From Corynebacterium singulare (GTDB lineage Bacteria; Actinomycetota; Actinomycetes; Mycobacteriales; Mycobacteriaceae), in the NCBI RefSeq assembly GCF_000833575.1, contig NZ_CP010827.1, positions 2,219,993 to 2,283,992 of the forward strand: a DNA stretch of 64,000 bases, in the 5' to 3' direction. Under the pieces are notes generated by a model. It was not told the DNA's origin. It saw only the letters and a list, made by a program, of their open reading frames with translations, and ran no database searches. This document shows positions 17,239 to 25,702 of this stretch, one piece after another (position 1 is the first letter of the stretch; each line of letters opens with the position of its first letter). The position numbers and the translations under genes were made by a program.

Positions 17239-17877
17239 ATGGATATCACCCTCGCTACTTTTGACCATGCCCCAGATTCTGCACTGAGGGGACGGCGCTT
17301 TTTGAATGCCTGGGCGCCGTCGGAAAGCTATGCCCAGTCACGCCGTGGAGTGCTCACCGGGCAGTATCCGCAACGCGGTGCGACAACGCGCATCACCGAC
17401 GTTTTCGAGCAGGCAGAATACGAGATTCGCCAGGACGTCGAGGGTGACACGGGGGTGTTTAGGCTTCTCGAGCAACCTGAAGCCGACGCGCTCGAGCAGC
17501 TCCATGGAGTCGTGGCTGTGTGCTCATTGCAGCCCGGGGAGGACGGCACAGCCCCGATGTCACTGCTGTGGCCAGGCGTGGCTGAGGACGGCGAGAGCCA
17601 TGAGCTGGTTTCTCCATTGGACCTCGCACCGACGTTGGCGGCCATTGCGGGGCTCGATGTGCGCCCCAATGCCGCGCTTTCCTTCGATGGTCTCAACCTC
17701 GTCCCGCTGCTGCGCTATGGTGCGGCTGGGCATGCGGCACTCTTCTTCGATAACGGCGTACGCATGATGGACGCCACGCTTATCGACGGCACCGCTACCC
17801 CACCCTCCGCCCTTCCGCGCCTCCAAGAGGAATGGGGGCTGTGGAAGAGCTTTATGGAGATGGGGCCGCTGCAGTAA
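17239..17877 (+). CDS. Compact sulfatase-like protein, catalytic residue replaced
   Basis: About 212 residues, less than half the 450-500 of a sulfatase. Three sulfatase landmarks survive: DITLATFDHAPD like the first metal-binding strand, RRFLNAWAPSESYAQSRRGV then LTGQYPQRG like the active-site segment, and SPLDLAPTLAAIAG with DGLNLVPLL near the C-terminus. In the active-site motif C/S-x-P-S-R-x-x-x-L-T-G the position of the formylglycine precursor is Tyr and the Pro is Gln. The middle of the fold is largely missing. It is therefore unlikely to hydrolyse sulfate esters; it is either a decaying gene or a repurposed fragment. The reading frame is open without interruption. The start is uncertain: ATG 17239 has GAAGG almost touching it. 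Confidence 0.6.
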   Translation: MDITLATFDHAPDSALRGRRFLNAWAPSESYAQSRRGVLTGQYPQRGATTRITDVFEQAEYEIRQDVEGDTGVFRLLEQPEADALEQLHGVVAVCSLQPGEDGTAPMSLLWPGVAEDGESHELVSPLDLAPTLAAIAGLDVRPNAALSFDGLNLVPLLRYGAAGHAALFFDNGVRMMDATLIDGTATPPSALPRLQEEWGLWKSFMEMGPLQ

Positions 17878-18063
17878 TTACTGCACGGGAATGACAACCC
17901 ACAAAATCAGGTAGAGCAGGACACCAGAAAAGCCGAGAAGGGTGGCCGCTACGAAGACAATGCGAACCAAGGTCGGGTCGAGGTCGTAGGTTTCGGCGAT
18001 GCCGCCGCAGACGCCTCCGATCATCGAGTCGGTAGTGGAACGGGTCAAGCGCTGGTTGTTCAT
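17878..18063 (-). CDS. Small PspC-domain membrane protein
   Basis: The 61-residue protein begins MNNQRLTRSTTDSMIGGVCG and shows the PspC core GGIAETYDLDPTLVRI followed by a hydrophobic segment ending LYLILWVVIPVQ. Start ATG 18063 has AAGGAG six bases upstream, so longer frames are not used. PspC proteins sit in the cytoplasmic membrane and are linked to envelope stress; no psp operon is present here. Its stop touches the stop of the sulfatase-like gene, convergent. Confidence 0.88.
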   Translation of the reverse strand: MNNQRLTRSTTDSMIGGVCGGIAETYDLDPTLVRIVFVAATLLGFSGVLLYLILWVVIPVQ

Positions 18064-18184
18064 GATGTTCTCCTTTCCTTTTCCATTATGCTGAACGAGT
18101 ATAAGAACGGCATCGGGGAAACCCCTGATTTTTCCTCTACGCTGGGTGGAAACCTTGACCTTAGAGAAAGGATGCCGTTTCACC

Positions 18185-18997
18185 ATGGCTCACTCCCCCG
18201 GATTGCCTGCCCCTACCCGCACCTCCTATGCGCTTCTGACTGGCGCTAGCCAGGGCATCGGTGCCGCGATGGCCAAGGACCTGGCCGCGCGCGGGTACAA
18301 CGTCATTCTCGTCGCCCGCCGTGAGGAAGTCTTGGAGTCTCTCGCTGCGGAGTTGCGTGCGCGCCACGACGTCGACGCCATCGCACTCGCCGCGGATCTT
18401 TCCGCGACTGTCGACGTCTCCCGGGTCATCGAATTCATGAACAGCAAAGAGATCTCCATCATTGTAAATTCCGCTGGCATTGCTAGCTTTGGCAAGTTTA
18501 TGGACCAGGACTGGGACTATGAGACGCGCCAGTTCGATCTCAATGCGAAGGCTGTCCATCGCCTGACGCGTGCCGCGTTGGATCAGATGCTGCCGCGGCG
18601 CAGCGGCGCCATCTGCAACGTCGGTTCCGCCGCGGGCAATGTCTCGATCCCCAATAACGCCACCTACGTCTTCACCAAGGCCGGCGTTAACGCTTTTACC
18701 GAGGCTCTGCACTATGAGCTCAAGGGCTCGGGCGTAAGTTGCACGCTGCTTGCACCTGGCCCGGTGCGCGACGCCGTGATTCCGGAGGAAGAGCAGTCCA
18801 TCGTTGACAAAGTCGTACCAGACTTTCTGTGGACCACCTACGAGTCCTGCTCTAAGGAAACTCTGGAGGCGATGGCCCGAAACCAGCGCCGGGTGGTTCC
18901 TGGCCCGCTCTCGAAGGCGATGAACACGCTGGGCAACATTGTGCCCACCCCGATTGCCGCACCCCTCATCGGCAGCTTCTATTCCAAGATGGCCTAA
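18185..18997 (+). CDS. cmrA: Short-chain dehydrogenase, probable mycolate reductase CmrA
   Basis: The 270-residue SDR has the cofactor motif TGASQGIGAAMAKDLAARGY, NSAGIASFG, and the catalytic Ser of CNVGSAAGN with YVFTKAG as the Y-x-x-x-K pair. M. tuberculosis Rv2509 and its C. glutamicum counterpart reduce the 3-oxo group of newly condensed mycolates. As here, Rv2509 lies close to orn, and the L,D-transpeptidase, bcp, acpS and fas follow in the same order. The assignment rests on family plus this synteny. ATG 18185 is preceded by AGAAAGGA at twelve bases, a rather long spacing. A hairpin terminator follows the stop directly. Confidence 0.75.
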   Translation: MAHSPGLPAPTRTSYALLTGASQGIGAAMAKDLAARGYNVILVARREEVLESLAAELRARHDVDAIALAADLSATVDVSRVIEFMNSKEISIIVNSAGIASFGKFMDQDWDYETRQFDLNAKAVHRLTRAALDQMLPRRSGAICNVGSAAGNVSIPNNATYVFTKAGVNAFTEALHYELKGSGVSCTLLAPGPVRDAVIPEEEQSIVDKVVPDFLWTTYESCSKETLEAMARNQRRVVPGPLSKAMNTLGNIVPTPIAAPLIGSFYSKMA

Positions 18998-19028
18998 ACG
19001 CCCACTCTCACTGGGTGAGAGCGGGCGT
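18998..19028 (+). terminator. Terminator after cmrA
   Basis: ACGCCC-A-CTCTCAC and GTGAGAG-C-GGGCGT form a long stem with one mismatch, starting right after the stop codon. The T-run is short (TCTTA). It may serve both convergent genes. Confidence 0.7.
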
Positions 19029-19047
19029 CTTACGCCTGTGACGGGAA

Positions 19048-20592
19048 TTACTGACCCTGAAGCGGGGAATCCTGCGCGATGGCCTTCTGCGCGGCTTCCT
19101 CGCGGGCAAGCTTGCGCTCTACCCAGAACTCAGCATTCTTGATACCGAGCGCCTCTGGGTCAAACTGCGGATCCGTGCCAGCCTTCTTCTGAGCCGTGTA
19201 GTCCTTGAGGCACTTGAGCGCTGGGACCTGGAGGAAGAGGATGGCGATGATGTTGAGCCATGCGGTCGCGCCCACACCAATGTCACCGAGCGCCCAGGCG
19301 GCACCCGGGGTGGTGGTCGCACCGATGACGACGGAAACAACAAGCAGTACACGCAGCAGCCAGACCAAGGCACGGCGAGCGGTCTTGTTCTTGATCCAAC
19401 GGTTGAAGTAGGTCAGGTTGACCTCCGCCATGTAGTAGTACGCCAGCACGGTGGTGAAGGCGAAGAAAGCGATAGCAATGGCAATGAAGCTTGGGCCGAA
19501 GCCGTTGAGCAACGTGTCGAGGCCGTGCTGAACATAGCCCGGGCCAACAGCCACGTCATCCGGAATAGCACCCGCGTAGCGCGTCGGACCATCTTCGGAC
19601 TCGTTCTCGAAGACCTTGTACATGTCCGTGGAGATAATGATGAACGCGGTAGCCGAGCACACGAAGATGGTGTCGATGTAGACGGCGAAGGCCTGGACAA
19701 AGCCCTGCTTCGCCGGGTGGGACACCTCAGCGGCTGCCGCGGACTGCGGGCCGGTACCCTGACCTGCCTCGTTGGAGTAGATACCGCGCTTAACACCCCA
19801 CATAATGGCGGAGCCCAGCAGGCCGGAGAAGGCCTGCTCCGCACCGAAGGCAGACTTGAAGATCATCCCGAAGACCTCTGGGATCTGGTTGAAGTTCACG
19901 AAAAGAATGATGATGGCGAACAGGATGTAGGCACCCGCCATGAACGGGACGACCAAGGAAGCGAAGTTAGCAATACGCTTCACACCACCGATGATGATGA
20001 GGGCAAGAACGCCGGCCAAGACGATGGCGGACCAACCCACTTTGATGCCCCAGGCGTTTTCGACAGCCGCAGCCACACCATTGGCCTGAATGCCAGGTAG
20101 GAAGTAACTGGTGGCCAGAATCATGGCGATGGCGAAGACAATGCCGTAAACCACCATGAAAGGACCAGCCTTCGTGTGCTTATAAGCCTTCTCGATGTAG
20201 TAGGCCGGGCCACCACGGTACTCACCGGTGTCCTGGTCTTTTTCCTTGTAAACCTGGGCGAGCGTACATTCGACGAAGGACGTCGCCGAACCCAACAGTG
20301 CCACAGCCCACATCCAGAACACGGCGCCCGGGCCGCCGAATGCGATGGCGGTAGCAACACCAGAAATGTTACCCACACCGACTCGGCCGGCCAGCGAAAT
20401 CATCAGCGACTGGAACGAGGAGACGCCGGACTCGGAGCTTTCACCGTCCTTCAGCTGCTTAATCATGTCGGGGATGCAGCGAATCTGCAGGAACTTGGTG
20501 GCAAGGGTGAAATAGATTCCTGCGCCTAGGCACAGGAAAACCAGCGCTGGCGACCAAATTATTGTGTTGAGTGTGTCGAGGAAGCCTGACAT
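19048..20592 (-). CDS. Alanine/glycine:cation symporter (AGCS family)
   Basis: The 514-residue secondary transporter has about eleven hydrophobic segments. It carries the AGCS features SLAGRVGVGNISGVATAIAF, GGPGAVFWMWAVALLGSATS, and GIYSNEAGQGTGPQSAAAAE. The family imports alanine or glycine with sodium. The polar C-terminal tail (LAREEAAQKAIAQDS) is cytoplasmic. I chose ATG 20592 (MSGFLDTLNTIIWSP), with AAGGA twelve bases upstream; frames further upstream lack the family N-terminus. It points away from orn across about 290 bases that hold no other gene I can support. Confidence 0.9.
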   Translation of the reverse strand: MSGFLDTLNTIIWSPALVFLCLGAGIYFTLATKFLQIRCIPDMIKQLKDGESSESGVSSFQSLMISLAGRVGVGNISGVATAIAFGGPGAVFWMWAVALLGSATSFVECTLAQVYKEKDQDTGEYRGGPAYYIEKAYKHTKAGPFMVVYGIVFAIAMILATSYFLPGIQANGVAAAVENAWGIKVGWSAIVLAGVLALIIIGGVKRIANFASLVVPFMAGAYILFAIIILFVNFNQIPEVFGMIFKSAFGAEQAFSGLLGSAIMWGVKRGIYSNEAGQGTGPQSAAAAEVSHPAKQGFVQAFAVYIDTIFVCSATAFIIISTDMYKVFENESEDGPTRYAGAIPDDVAVGPGYVQHGLDTLLNGFGPSFIAIAIAFFAFTTVLAYYYMAEVNLTYFNRWIKNKTARRALVWLLRVLLVVSVVIGATTTPGAAWALGDIGVGATAWLNIIAILFLQVPALKCLKDYTAQKKAGTDPQFDPEALGIKNAEFWVERKLAREEAAQKAIAQDSPLQGQ

Positions 20593-20884
20593 CGGAGGAA
20601 ACCGTCCTTCGGTATATGTGAGTGCCGTCACTATTCGGGCTGAATTAATCATGTCTCATGACCTGAGCCTTTCGTGAGTAGAATCATGAAAAACTTCACG
20701 CAGCCCTCCGCCCGCAGCCCTCCAGACGCAACAAAAGACCAGCTCACATCGATTAAGGTGACGTGCCGCACTCGTCCGGTAAAACTCTGACGCTACAGCC
20801 CCACATACCCCCTCAGCCACCCCCGAATCTGCCCTATACCCCGTGAGAAGAAGCAGAATCAGTAGAGAAACTATGGTGGGGATC

Positions 20885-21517
20885 ATGAGTGAAATCCCCG
20901 CTAAAAACGACCGCCTCGTCTGGATAGACCTGGAGATGACGGGCTTGGATCCCGAGCGTCACGTCATCGTGGAGGTCGCCGCCGTCGTCACCGATGCCGA
21001 GCTCACCATCCTGGACGAAGGCCTCGATCTCGTTGTCCACGCCACCGAAGAACAGCTTGGCCAGATGGATGACTTCGTCACCGAGATGCACGCCAACTCC
21101 GGGTTGGACAAGGAAATCCGCGAGTCCACGGTGACTATTGAGGAAGCAGAGGAGGCGGTGCTGGGGCTCGTCGAGAAGCACTGCGACCCCAACCACCCCG
21201 CTCCCCTGGCCGGAAATTCCATCGCCACCGACCGCACCTTCATCCGCGCCTACATGCCGCGACTGGATAAAGCGCTGCATTACCGAATGATTGATGTGTC
21301 GACGATCAAGGAGCTGGCACGTCGCTGGCACCCACGCGCTTACTACAACCAGCCAGATAAGGGCATGGCGCACCGCGCACTGCAGGACATCATTGAATCC
21401 ATCCGCGAGTTAGATTTTTACCGCCGTAGCGTCTTCCGCACCGACGAAGGCCCCTCCAGCGAAGAAGCCGAGGAACTCAAGACCGCCACTACGGCAGACT
21501 ACCAGGCGTTTTTGTAA
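20885..21517 (+). CDS. orn: Oligoribonuclease
   Basis: Orn degrades RNA dinucleotides to mononucleotides and finishes mRNA and pGpG turnover. The 210-residue protein shows the DEDDh exonuclease motifs: [14 protein letters not shown] (Asp and Glu of Exo I), [17 protein letters not shown] (Exo II), and [15 protein letters not shown] (Exo III with the His and Asp). ATG 20885 is preceded by GGTGGGG. The C-terminus is about 20 residues longer than E. coli Orn and is acidic. Its position near cmrA matches M. tuberculosis Rv2511. tRNA-His follows after 49 bases. Confidence 0.95.
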   Translation: MSEIPAKNDRLVWIDLEMTGLDPERHVIVEVAAVVTDAELTILDEGLDLVVHATEEQLGQMDDFVTEMHANSGLDKEIRESTVTIEEAEEAVLGLVEKHCDPNHPAPLAGNSIATDRTFIRAYMPRLDKALHYRMIDVSTIKELARRWHPRAYYNQPDKGMAHRALQDIIESIRELDFYRRSVFRTDEGPSSEEAEELKTATTADYQAFL

Positions 21518-21566
21518 AATCCGCGGTGTGAGTTAACCTGTATCTCGTTGCTTTCGGGCAACGATG

Positions 21567-21642
21567 GTGGCTGTAGTTCAGCTGGTAGAGCACCAGGTTG
21601 TGATCCTGGGTGTCGCGGGTTCGAGCCCCGTCAGCCACCCCA
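21567..21642 (+). tRNA. tRNA-His (anticodon GTG)
   Basis: Acceptor GTGGCTG pairs with CAGCCAC. A G at 21566 can serve as the G-1 typical of tRNA-His, facing discriminator C. The anticodon loop TTGTGAT gives GTG, and the T arm is GCGGG-TTCGAGC-CCCGT. CCA appears encoded at 21640-21642. Confidence 0.96.
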
Positions 21643-21650
21643 AATTTTCT

Positions 21651-21682
21651 AACGCCGCGCGGTGCTCATCGCGCGGCGTTTC
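21651..21682 (+). terminator. Terminator after tRNA-His
   Basis: AACGCCGCGCG and CGCGCGGCGTT form a strong stem with a short loop, followed by TT and a pyrimidine tract. Confidence 0.8.
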
Positions 21683-21728
21683 CCGTTCCGGTTGCGGGTT
21701 CGTTAGACCTGTTTTAGGCTTCCGGGTC

Positions 21729-22820
21729 ATGGGGGTATTAGAAACCTACTTCCACTACCGCAATTCGGGGATTGCGCTCGTGGAGAATGCATCCAGCTCA
21801 CCCGACGAACTCCGCGCGCTCGGCGCCGACGCGTCTGACGCCGCAGAGCTTGCCCACCTGCACCGCACCTACTTCGGCCCCACCCGCTTCACCGGCAAAC
21901 AACGCAAAGCACGCACAGCAGCCCAAACCCAGAAACACAGCCTAGCCACCCTCACACTCATCGAGTCCTACACCGCCAAAGTCAAAAAAGACCTCGATGC
22001 CTGGAACCTCCGTGTTAAACTCGCCGGCACACCAGCACATCGGATCCGCGAAGTAGCAGTCAAAAGACTCAAAGAACTACGCAACAAACGCGAAGCCAAA
22101 CCCGGAGTCCGGTTCACCTACCGCTCCACCGGACCCAACTCCATGACGATTACCGATGACGCACAAGTTATCGCTGATATCCGCGGCACCCTCGAATCCG
22201 TCAACAAACACAACCTCCTCGAGGCTGCACGTACCGTCATCGTCACCGGCGGTGTGGGCACTAAACCCGCCGTGCATGCCCAAGTCGTAGTGACATTGGA
22301 TGAATTCGATCGCATTATTAATGGCGACGGTGATGAAATCGAACTCCACCTCACCAACGGTGCGCGCATGACCGGGGCAGAATTCCTGTCCTATAAATTC
22401 GCCTCCATCGGGTATGCCACCATCATCCACCCCGTGGAAGGGCCTATTAACTCCTACCGCGCAGAACGCAGTGCCAGCTGGAAACAACGCCTCACCCTGG
22501 CAGCTGAAACCCAAACCTGCTCCAGGCCCGGCTGCAACAAACCCGCTGATTACTGCCAGGTTCACCACATCATCCCCTGGCAAGCCGGCGGCTACACCAA
22601 CATCAAGAATCTGACCTTCCTCTGCGCCTACCACAACGGTATTAACGATGATGACCCATCGCGGCCCACCGGCCGTGGCTACGTCTTCAGACTCAACACC
22701 GGCATCGGCTACATCCCACCCTGGGGACTACCGATCACCGCCACACCCGAATACCAACAAGCCATAGCCAGACTCAACGCCGAAAAAGCAGCAGAACAAC
22801 CACCACCAGGCGCAAGCTAA
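21729..22820 (+). CDS. HNH endonuclease signature protein (corynebacterial DUF222/HNH type)
   Basis: The 363-residue product starts at ATG 21729, after the tRNA-His terminator; upstream in-frame codons lie inside the tRNA and are rejected. The N-terminal two thirds are helical and basic, as in the DUF222 group. The C-terminal HNH motif is clear: CSRPGCNKPADYCQVHHIIP, then NLTFLCAYHNGINDD, with two Cys, the paired His and the final His. Such proteins occur in many copies in Corynebacterium genomes, often near tRNAs, and their biological role is unresolved. Codon choice is richer in A-ending Lys, Gln and Pro codons than in the neighbours, which fits a mobile or recently duplicated gene. Confidence 0.85.
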   Translation: MGVLETYFHYRNSGIALVENASSSPDELRALGADASDAAELAHLHRTYFGPTRFTGKQRKARTAAQTQKHSLATLTLIESYTAKVKKDLDAWNLRVKLAGTPAHRIREVAVKRLKELRNKREAKPGVRFTYRSTGPNSMTITDDAQVIADIRGTLESVNKHNLLEAARTVIVTGGVGTKPAVHAQVVVTLDEFDRIINGDGDEIELHLTNGARMTGAEFLSYKFASIGYATIIHPVEGPINSYRAERSASWKQRLTLAAETQTCSRPGCNKPADYCQVHHIIPWQAGGYTNIKNLTFLCAYHNGINDDDPSRPTGRGYVFRLNTGIGYIPPWGLPITATPEYQQAIARLNAEKAAEQPPPGAS

Positions 22821-22917
22821 ACCCGCCGCAGGCAGACACACGCACCCTACGCCGAAACCCGCCAACCACACCACGGCCAGCGGGCACGTCGGCGATCCCG
22901 CCCGTTAAACTGCAGCA

Positions 22918-23463
22918 ATGATTGATTTCACCGCCTCCGCCGATGTCGTGGCTCCCCAACTGCTGGGCGCGGTACTTACCCACAACGGGGTTTCCATTCG
23001 GATAACCGAGGTCGAAGCCTACCTCGGATCCCACGATGAGGCCTCACACACTTTCAACGGCCGTACCCCACGCAACGCCGCAATGTTTGGGCCACCGGGG
23101 CGCCTTTACGTCTACATGTCATACGGGATTCACCGCAACGGCAACATTGTCTGCGCGCCCGAAGGCCGCGGCGAAGGATGTCTGCTGCGTAGCGGCGAAG
23201 TTATTGACGGAATGGATGTGGCCCATGAGCGCCGAGGCAACACAGACTTCCACAACCTCGCCCGCGGGCCAGGAAACCTAGGCAAGGCCCTTGGGTTCAG
23301 CTTGGAAGACAACGGCACACGAGTGCACTTGGCCGAACGCACCACGGAACCCGAATGGGTACGTGGTCCACGCATTGGCATTTCCAAGAACACGGACGCG
23401 GCCCTGCGCTTCTGGATTCCCTTTGACAAGACCGTGTCTCGGCGTCGTGGGCGCCCTTCGTAG
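22918..23463 (+). CDS. DNA-3-methyladenine glycosylase (AAG/MPG family)
   Basis: The 181-residue base-excision repair enzyme begins MIDFTASADVVAPQLLGAVL and shows the MPG landmarks VEAYLGSHDEASHTFNGRTP, RNAAMFGPPGRLYVYMSYGI, and ARGPGNLGKALGFS. The Glu in TEVEAY is the expected catalytic residue, and the Tyr of YVYMSYGI belongs to the base-flipping pocket. It should remove alkylated purines. It ends 20 bases from the convergent L,D-transpeptidase gene. Its length is at the short end of the bacterial family (about 190-200). Confidence 0.93.
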   Translation: MIDFTASADVVAPQLLGAVLTHNGVSIRITEVEAYLGSHDEASHTFNGRTPRNAAMFGPPGRLYVYMSYGIHRNGNIVCAPEGRGEGCLLRSGEVIDGMDVAHERRGNTDFHNLARGPGNLGKALGFSLEDNGTRVHLAERTTEPEWVRGPRIGISKNTDAALRFWIPFDKTVSRRRGRPS

Positions 23464-23483
23464 TTCCCGCCCCTCTCGGTTAC

Positions 23484-24701
23484 TTACTGGTTTGCAGTAG
23501 CATTCCCCGCGGACCATGTCTCCCAGTCCATGTTCCAGTCACCCAGTCCATCGAGCGGGCTCAACACGCCGCCGCCGGTGTTGGACACCCTGACCACGTC
23601 ACCGCGCTTCACCGTGCTCTGGAACCATTCTGCATCCGCAGTCGTCACATTGATGCAACCATGCGACTGGTTGTAGCTTCCCATCGCACCAACCGCCCAG
23701 GGAGCCGCGTGAACGTAGATGCCCGAATAGGACATCTGAGTCGCCCACTGGACGTCCGTCTTGTAGCCACCAGCATCGAGAGCCAGCCCAAAGGTGGTGG
23801 AATCCATAGTCAAGGATGGATACTCGTCACCAATGACGTAGACACCATTCGGCGTATCCCATTGGCCGTCCGTACCCATAGAAATCGGAATGCGCCGCAG
23901 AACCTCTCCATTCTTAAACACCGACATCATCTTGGAGTTGTTGTCCACCAGCGTGATGACGCGGTCCCCAATGGTGAAATTCGTTGAGGCGTCCTCGCCT
24001 CCATAGACCCCGCCGCCGAGGTTTCGGCCGTAGAGGTCGACGTCAACAGTCACGGCCGTCCCTGGCTCCCAGTATTTCTCGGGACGCCACCGCACCTCCT
24101 GGTTATTCACCCAGTAGAAAGCACCCTCCACCGCGGGTTCCGTCTTGACGGTGATAGCGTCTTCCGCCGCCTTCCGGTCGGTGACGTAGTTACCAAAACG
24201 CACGCCGATGACCTGACCCACACCCACAACAGAATCCGGGATGGGCGTCATCGCCACCTCAGAGACGGCTGCTGCCTGCGGAGTGGTGAACGTGATGGTC
24301 TTATTGTTGCCGTCTTTGTCCGTGGCCTTAACGGTGTAGGTGTGGTTGTACCCCAGCACCTCTGTGTTCTTCCACGTCATAGCGTCGGAGGACAGCTCAT
24401 CCTTGACAACCTTGCCGGCCTCGTTGGTCATGGTGACCTTTGAGAGCCCCGCGGTGGATGTCACCTCAATCGGTTCGGAAGGATCCACGTCCTCCGCCCC
24501 GTCCTTGATGGAGAACCTCAGCTCCTTCGCCTTCGCGGCCGCCGAAGCCTCCGCACTCGCCTGCACTTGTTCCTCCGAGAGGTTCTTTGCCTCATCGTGA
24601 CCTTCAGGCTCTCCGATGGTGCACGCAGCCATCACCGACCCGGCCAGGGCAAGACCAGAAAGAAACACTGCGGGACGTGCAGCAGGGAATAGAGAACGCA
24701 C
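23484..24701 (-). CDS. L,D-transpeptidase lipoprotein (LdtMt5/LppS-like)
   Basis: The 405-residue lipoprotein crosslinks peptidoglycan through 3-3 links outside the membrane. A signal peptide (MRSLFPAARPAVFLSGLALA) ends in the lipobox VMAAC. A Thr/Ala-rich linker is followed by two immunoglobulin-like domains. The YkuD catalytic domain carries GIYVHAAPW and the SHGCINV motif with Cys349 as nucleophile. The M. tuberculosis positional equivalent is Rv2518c (LppS, LdtMt5), between orn and bcp. Resistance to classical beta-lactams is associated with such enzymes in the group. Upstream, 24702-24973 holds its promoter region and no other gene that I can support. Confidence 0.93.
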   Translation of the reverse strand: MRSLFPAARPAVFLSGLALAGSVMAACTIGEPEGHDEAKNLSEEQVQASAEASAAAKAKELRFSIKDGAEDVDPSEPIEVTSTAGLSKVTMTNEAGKVVKDELSSDAMTWKNTEVLGYNHTYTVKATDKDGNNKTITFTTPQAAAVSEVAMTPIPDSVVGVGQVIGVRFGNYVTDRKAAEDAITVKTEPAVEGAFYWVNNQEVRWRPEKYWEPGTAVTVDVDLYGRNLGGGVYGGEDASTNFTIGDRVITLVDNNSKMMSVFKNGEVLRRIPISMGTDGQWDTPNGVYVIGDEYPSLTMDSTTFGLALDAGGYKTDVQWATQMSYSGIYVHAAPWAVGAMGSYNQSHGCINVTTADAEWFQSTVKRGDVVRVSNTGGGVLSPLDGLGDWNMDWETWSAGNATANQ

Positions 24702-24973
24702 ACAAACCCCTAGATAGATACAACGTTTATTAAGACAACATCCTCAGACTAGTCCGCGCACTCGACTCCAAACTAGTTGACCCCGCCGCCTTTAACCGTT
24801 TCGTTATCCATCCGTCATTGGCCGCGGTACAGCGGAACAAAAGATGCACGCAGCAACACTCTTGAAATGCGCAACAACCAGGCGATTTTACCTTTTTCCA
24901 CACAGGGTGTTAAAGTTACATCTCGTTGCACGGCAGGCGCTGAGGAAATCAGAAGCCCGCCATGACAATGACT

Positions 24974-25046
<73 letters not shown>

Positions 25047-25055
25047 CAAATAAGG

Positions 25056-25099
25056 AGCCTCGAGACGTCGATTCCCTTTCGGTGTCTTGAGGCTTCTTT
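25056..25099 (+). terminator. Terminator after tRNA-Lys
   Basis: AGCCTC-G-AGAC and GTCT-T-GAGGCT form an interrupted stem, followed by TCTTTCGTTT. The next 90 bases to the 2H phosphoesterase stop hold nothing recognisable. Confidence 0.75.
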
Positions 25100-25190
25100 C
25101 GTTTCTGGGGAATCGTGTTCTAGATGTGCTTTCGGTGGTATTTGGGTTTGGCTCCGCGTCCCCACCCCACATCCAACACCCGCTCGATCG

Positions 25191-25691
25191 TTAAAACACC
25201 TCGAGCTGCTCTACCTTCGGCCGCCACCAAGCGGCAGTCGTGGCGAGGAACTCCTTGTGCTCTGGCCCAGATATGTCATCGAGAGCCCGCACATATTCAG
25301 GCACCATGACGCGTGGAAGGCGTAGCCCCATCGTCAGATGGGGCGTCCAGCGAGCCCCTCGTCCGTCCGAGTTTGCGGCACTTAACTGGCGGGCAGCGGC
25401 CTCCAGTTCATCGGTGGTTTCCAGCATCCATGCCACCGTCTGTTTACTCTTGGTGCCGAAAACAACGGTCCCTACGCGGCGAAACACTGCAGGAACAAGC
25501 GGCGGCAACACGTCGCGGGCTTGGTCCACCACAGCCGTGTCCATCGTGGGCGCGAAGGTAACCGTGATGTGCGGGCGCTGGTGCTGGAGGGGAAATCCCC
25601 TCTCAGCTAGCACAGAAAAGACTGCCCGCACAGATTCTTCGTCCTCCGGAGCCAAATACAACAGTAGGTTCTCAGGCGAATTGCGACTCAC
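25191..25691 (-). CDS. 2H phosphoesterase / 2'-5' RNA ligase family protein
   Basis: The 166-residue cytoplasmic protein carries the two H-x-T motifs of the LigT fold: HITVTF (His41) and HLTMGL (His117). Bacterial members act as RNA ligases or as cyclic phosphodiesterases on 2',3'-cyclic ends; the natural substrate is unknown here. It lies next to tRNA-Lys, which is suggestive but not evidence. It is encoded on the same strand as, and 11 bases downstream of, the siderophore ABC ATPase gene, so it may be the last gene of that DtxR-controlled operon. Confidence 0.85.
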   Translation of the reverse strand: MSRNSPENLLLYLAPEDEESVRAVFSVLAERGFPLQHQRPHITVTFAPTMDTAVVDQARDVLPPLVPAVFRRVGTVVFGTKSKQTVAWMLETTDELEAAARQLSAANSDGRGARWTPHLTMGLRLPRVMVPEYVRALDDISGPEHKEFLATTAAWWRPKVEQLEVF

Positions 25692-25702
25692 GCCGCCTAA
25701 GT

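Noticed and set aside
21564..21728. Extended start for the HNH gene inside tRNA-His
   Set aside because: Same reason: it crosses the tRNA and its terminator.
24777..24965. 62-codon plus-strand frame between the L,D-transpeptidase gene and tRNA-Lys
   Set aside because: No ribosome site, irregular codon use, and it covers the promoter regions of both neighbours.
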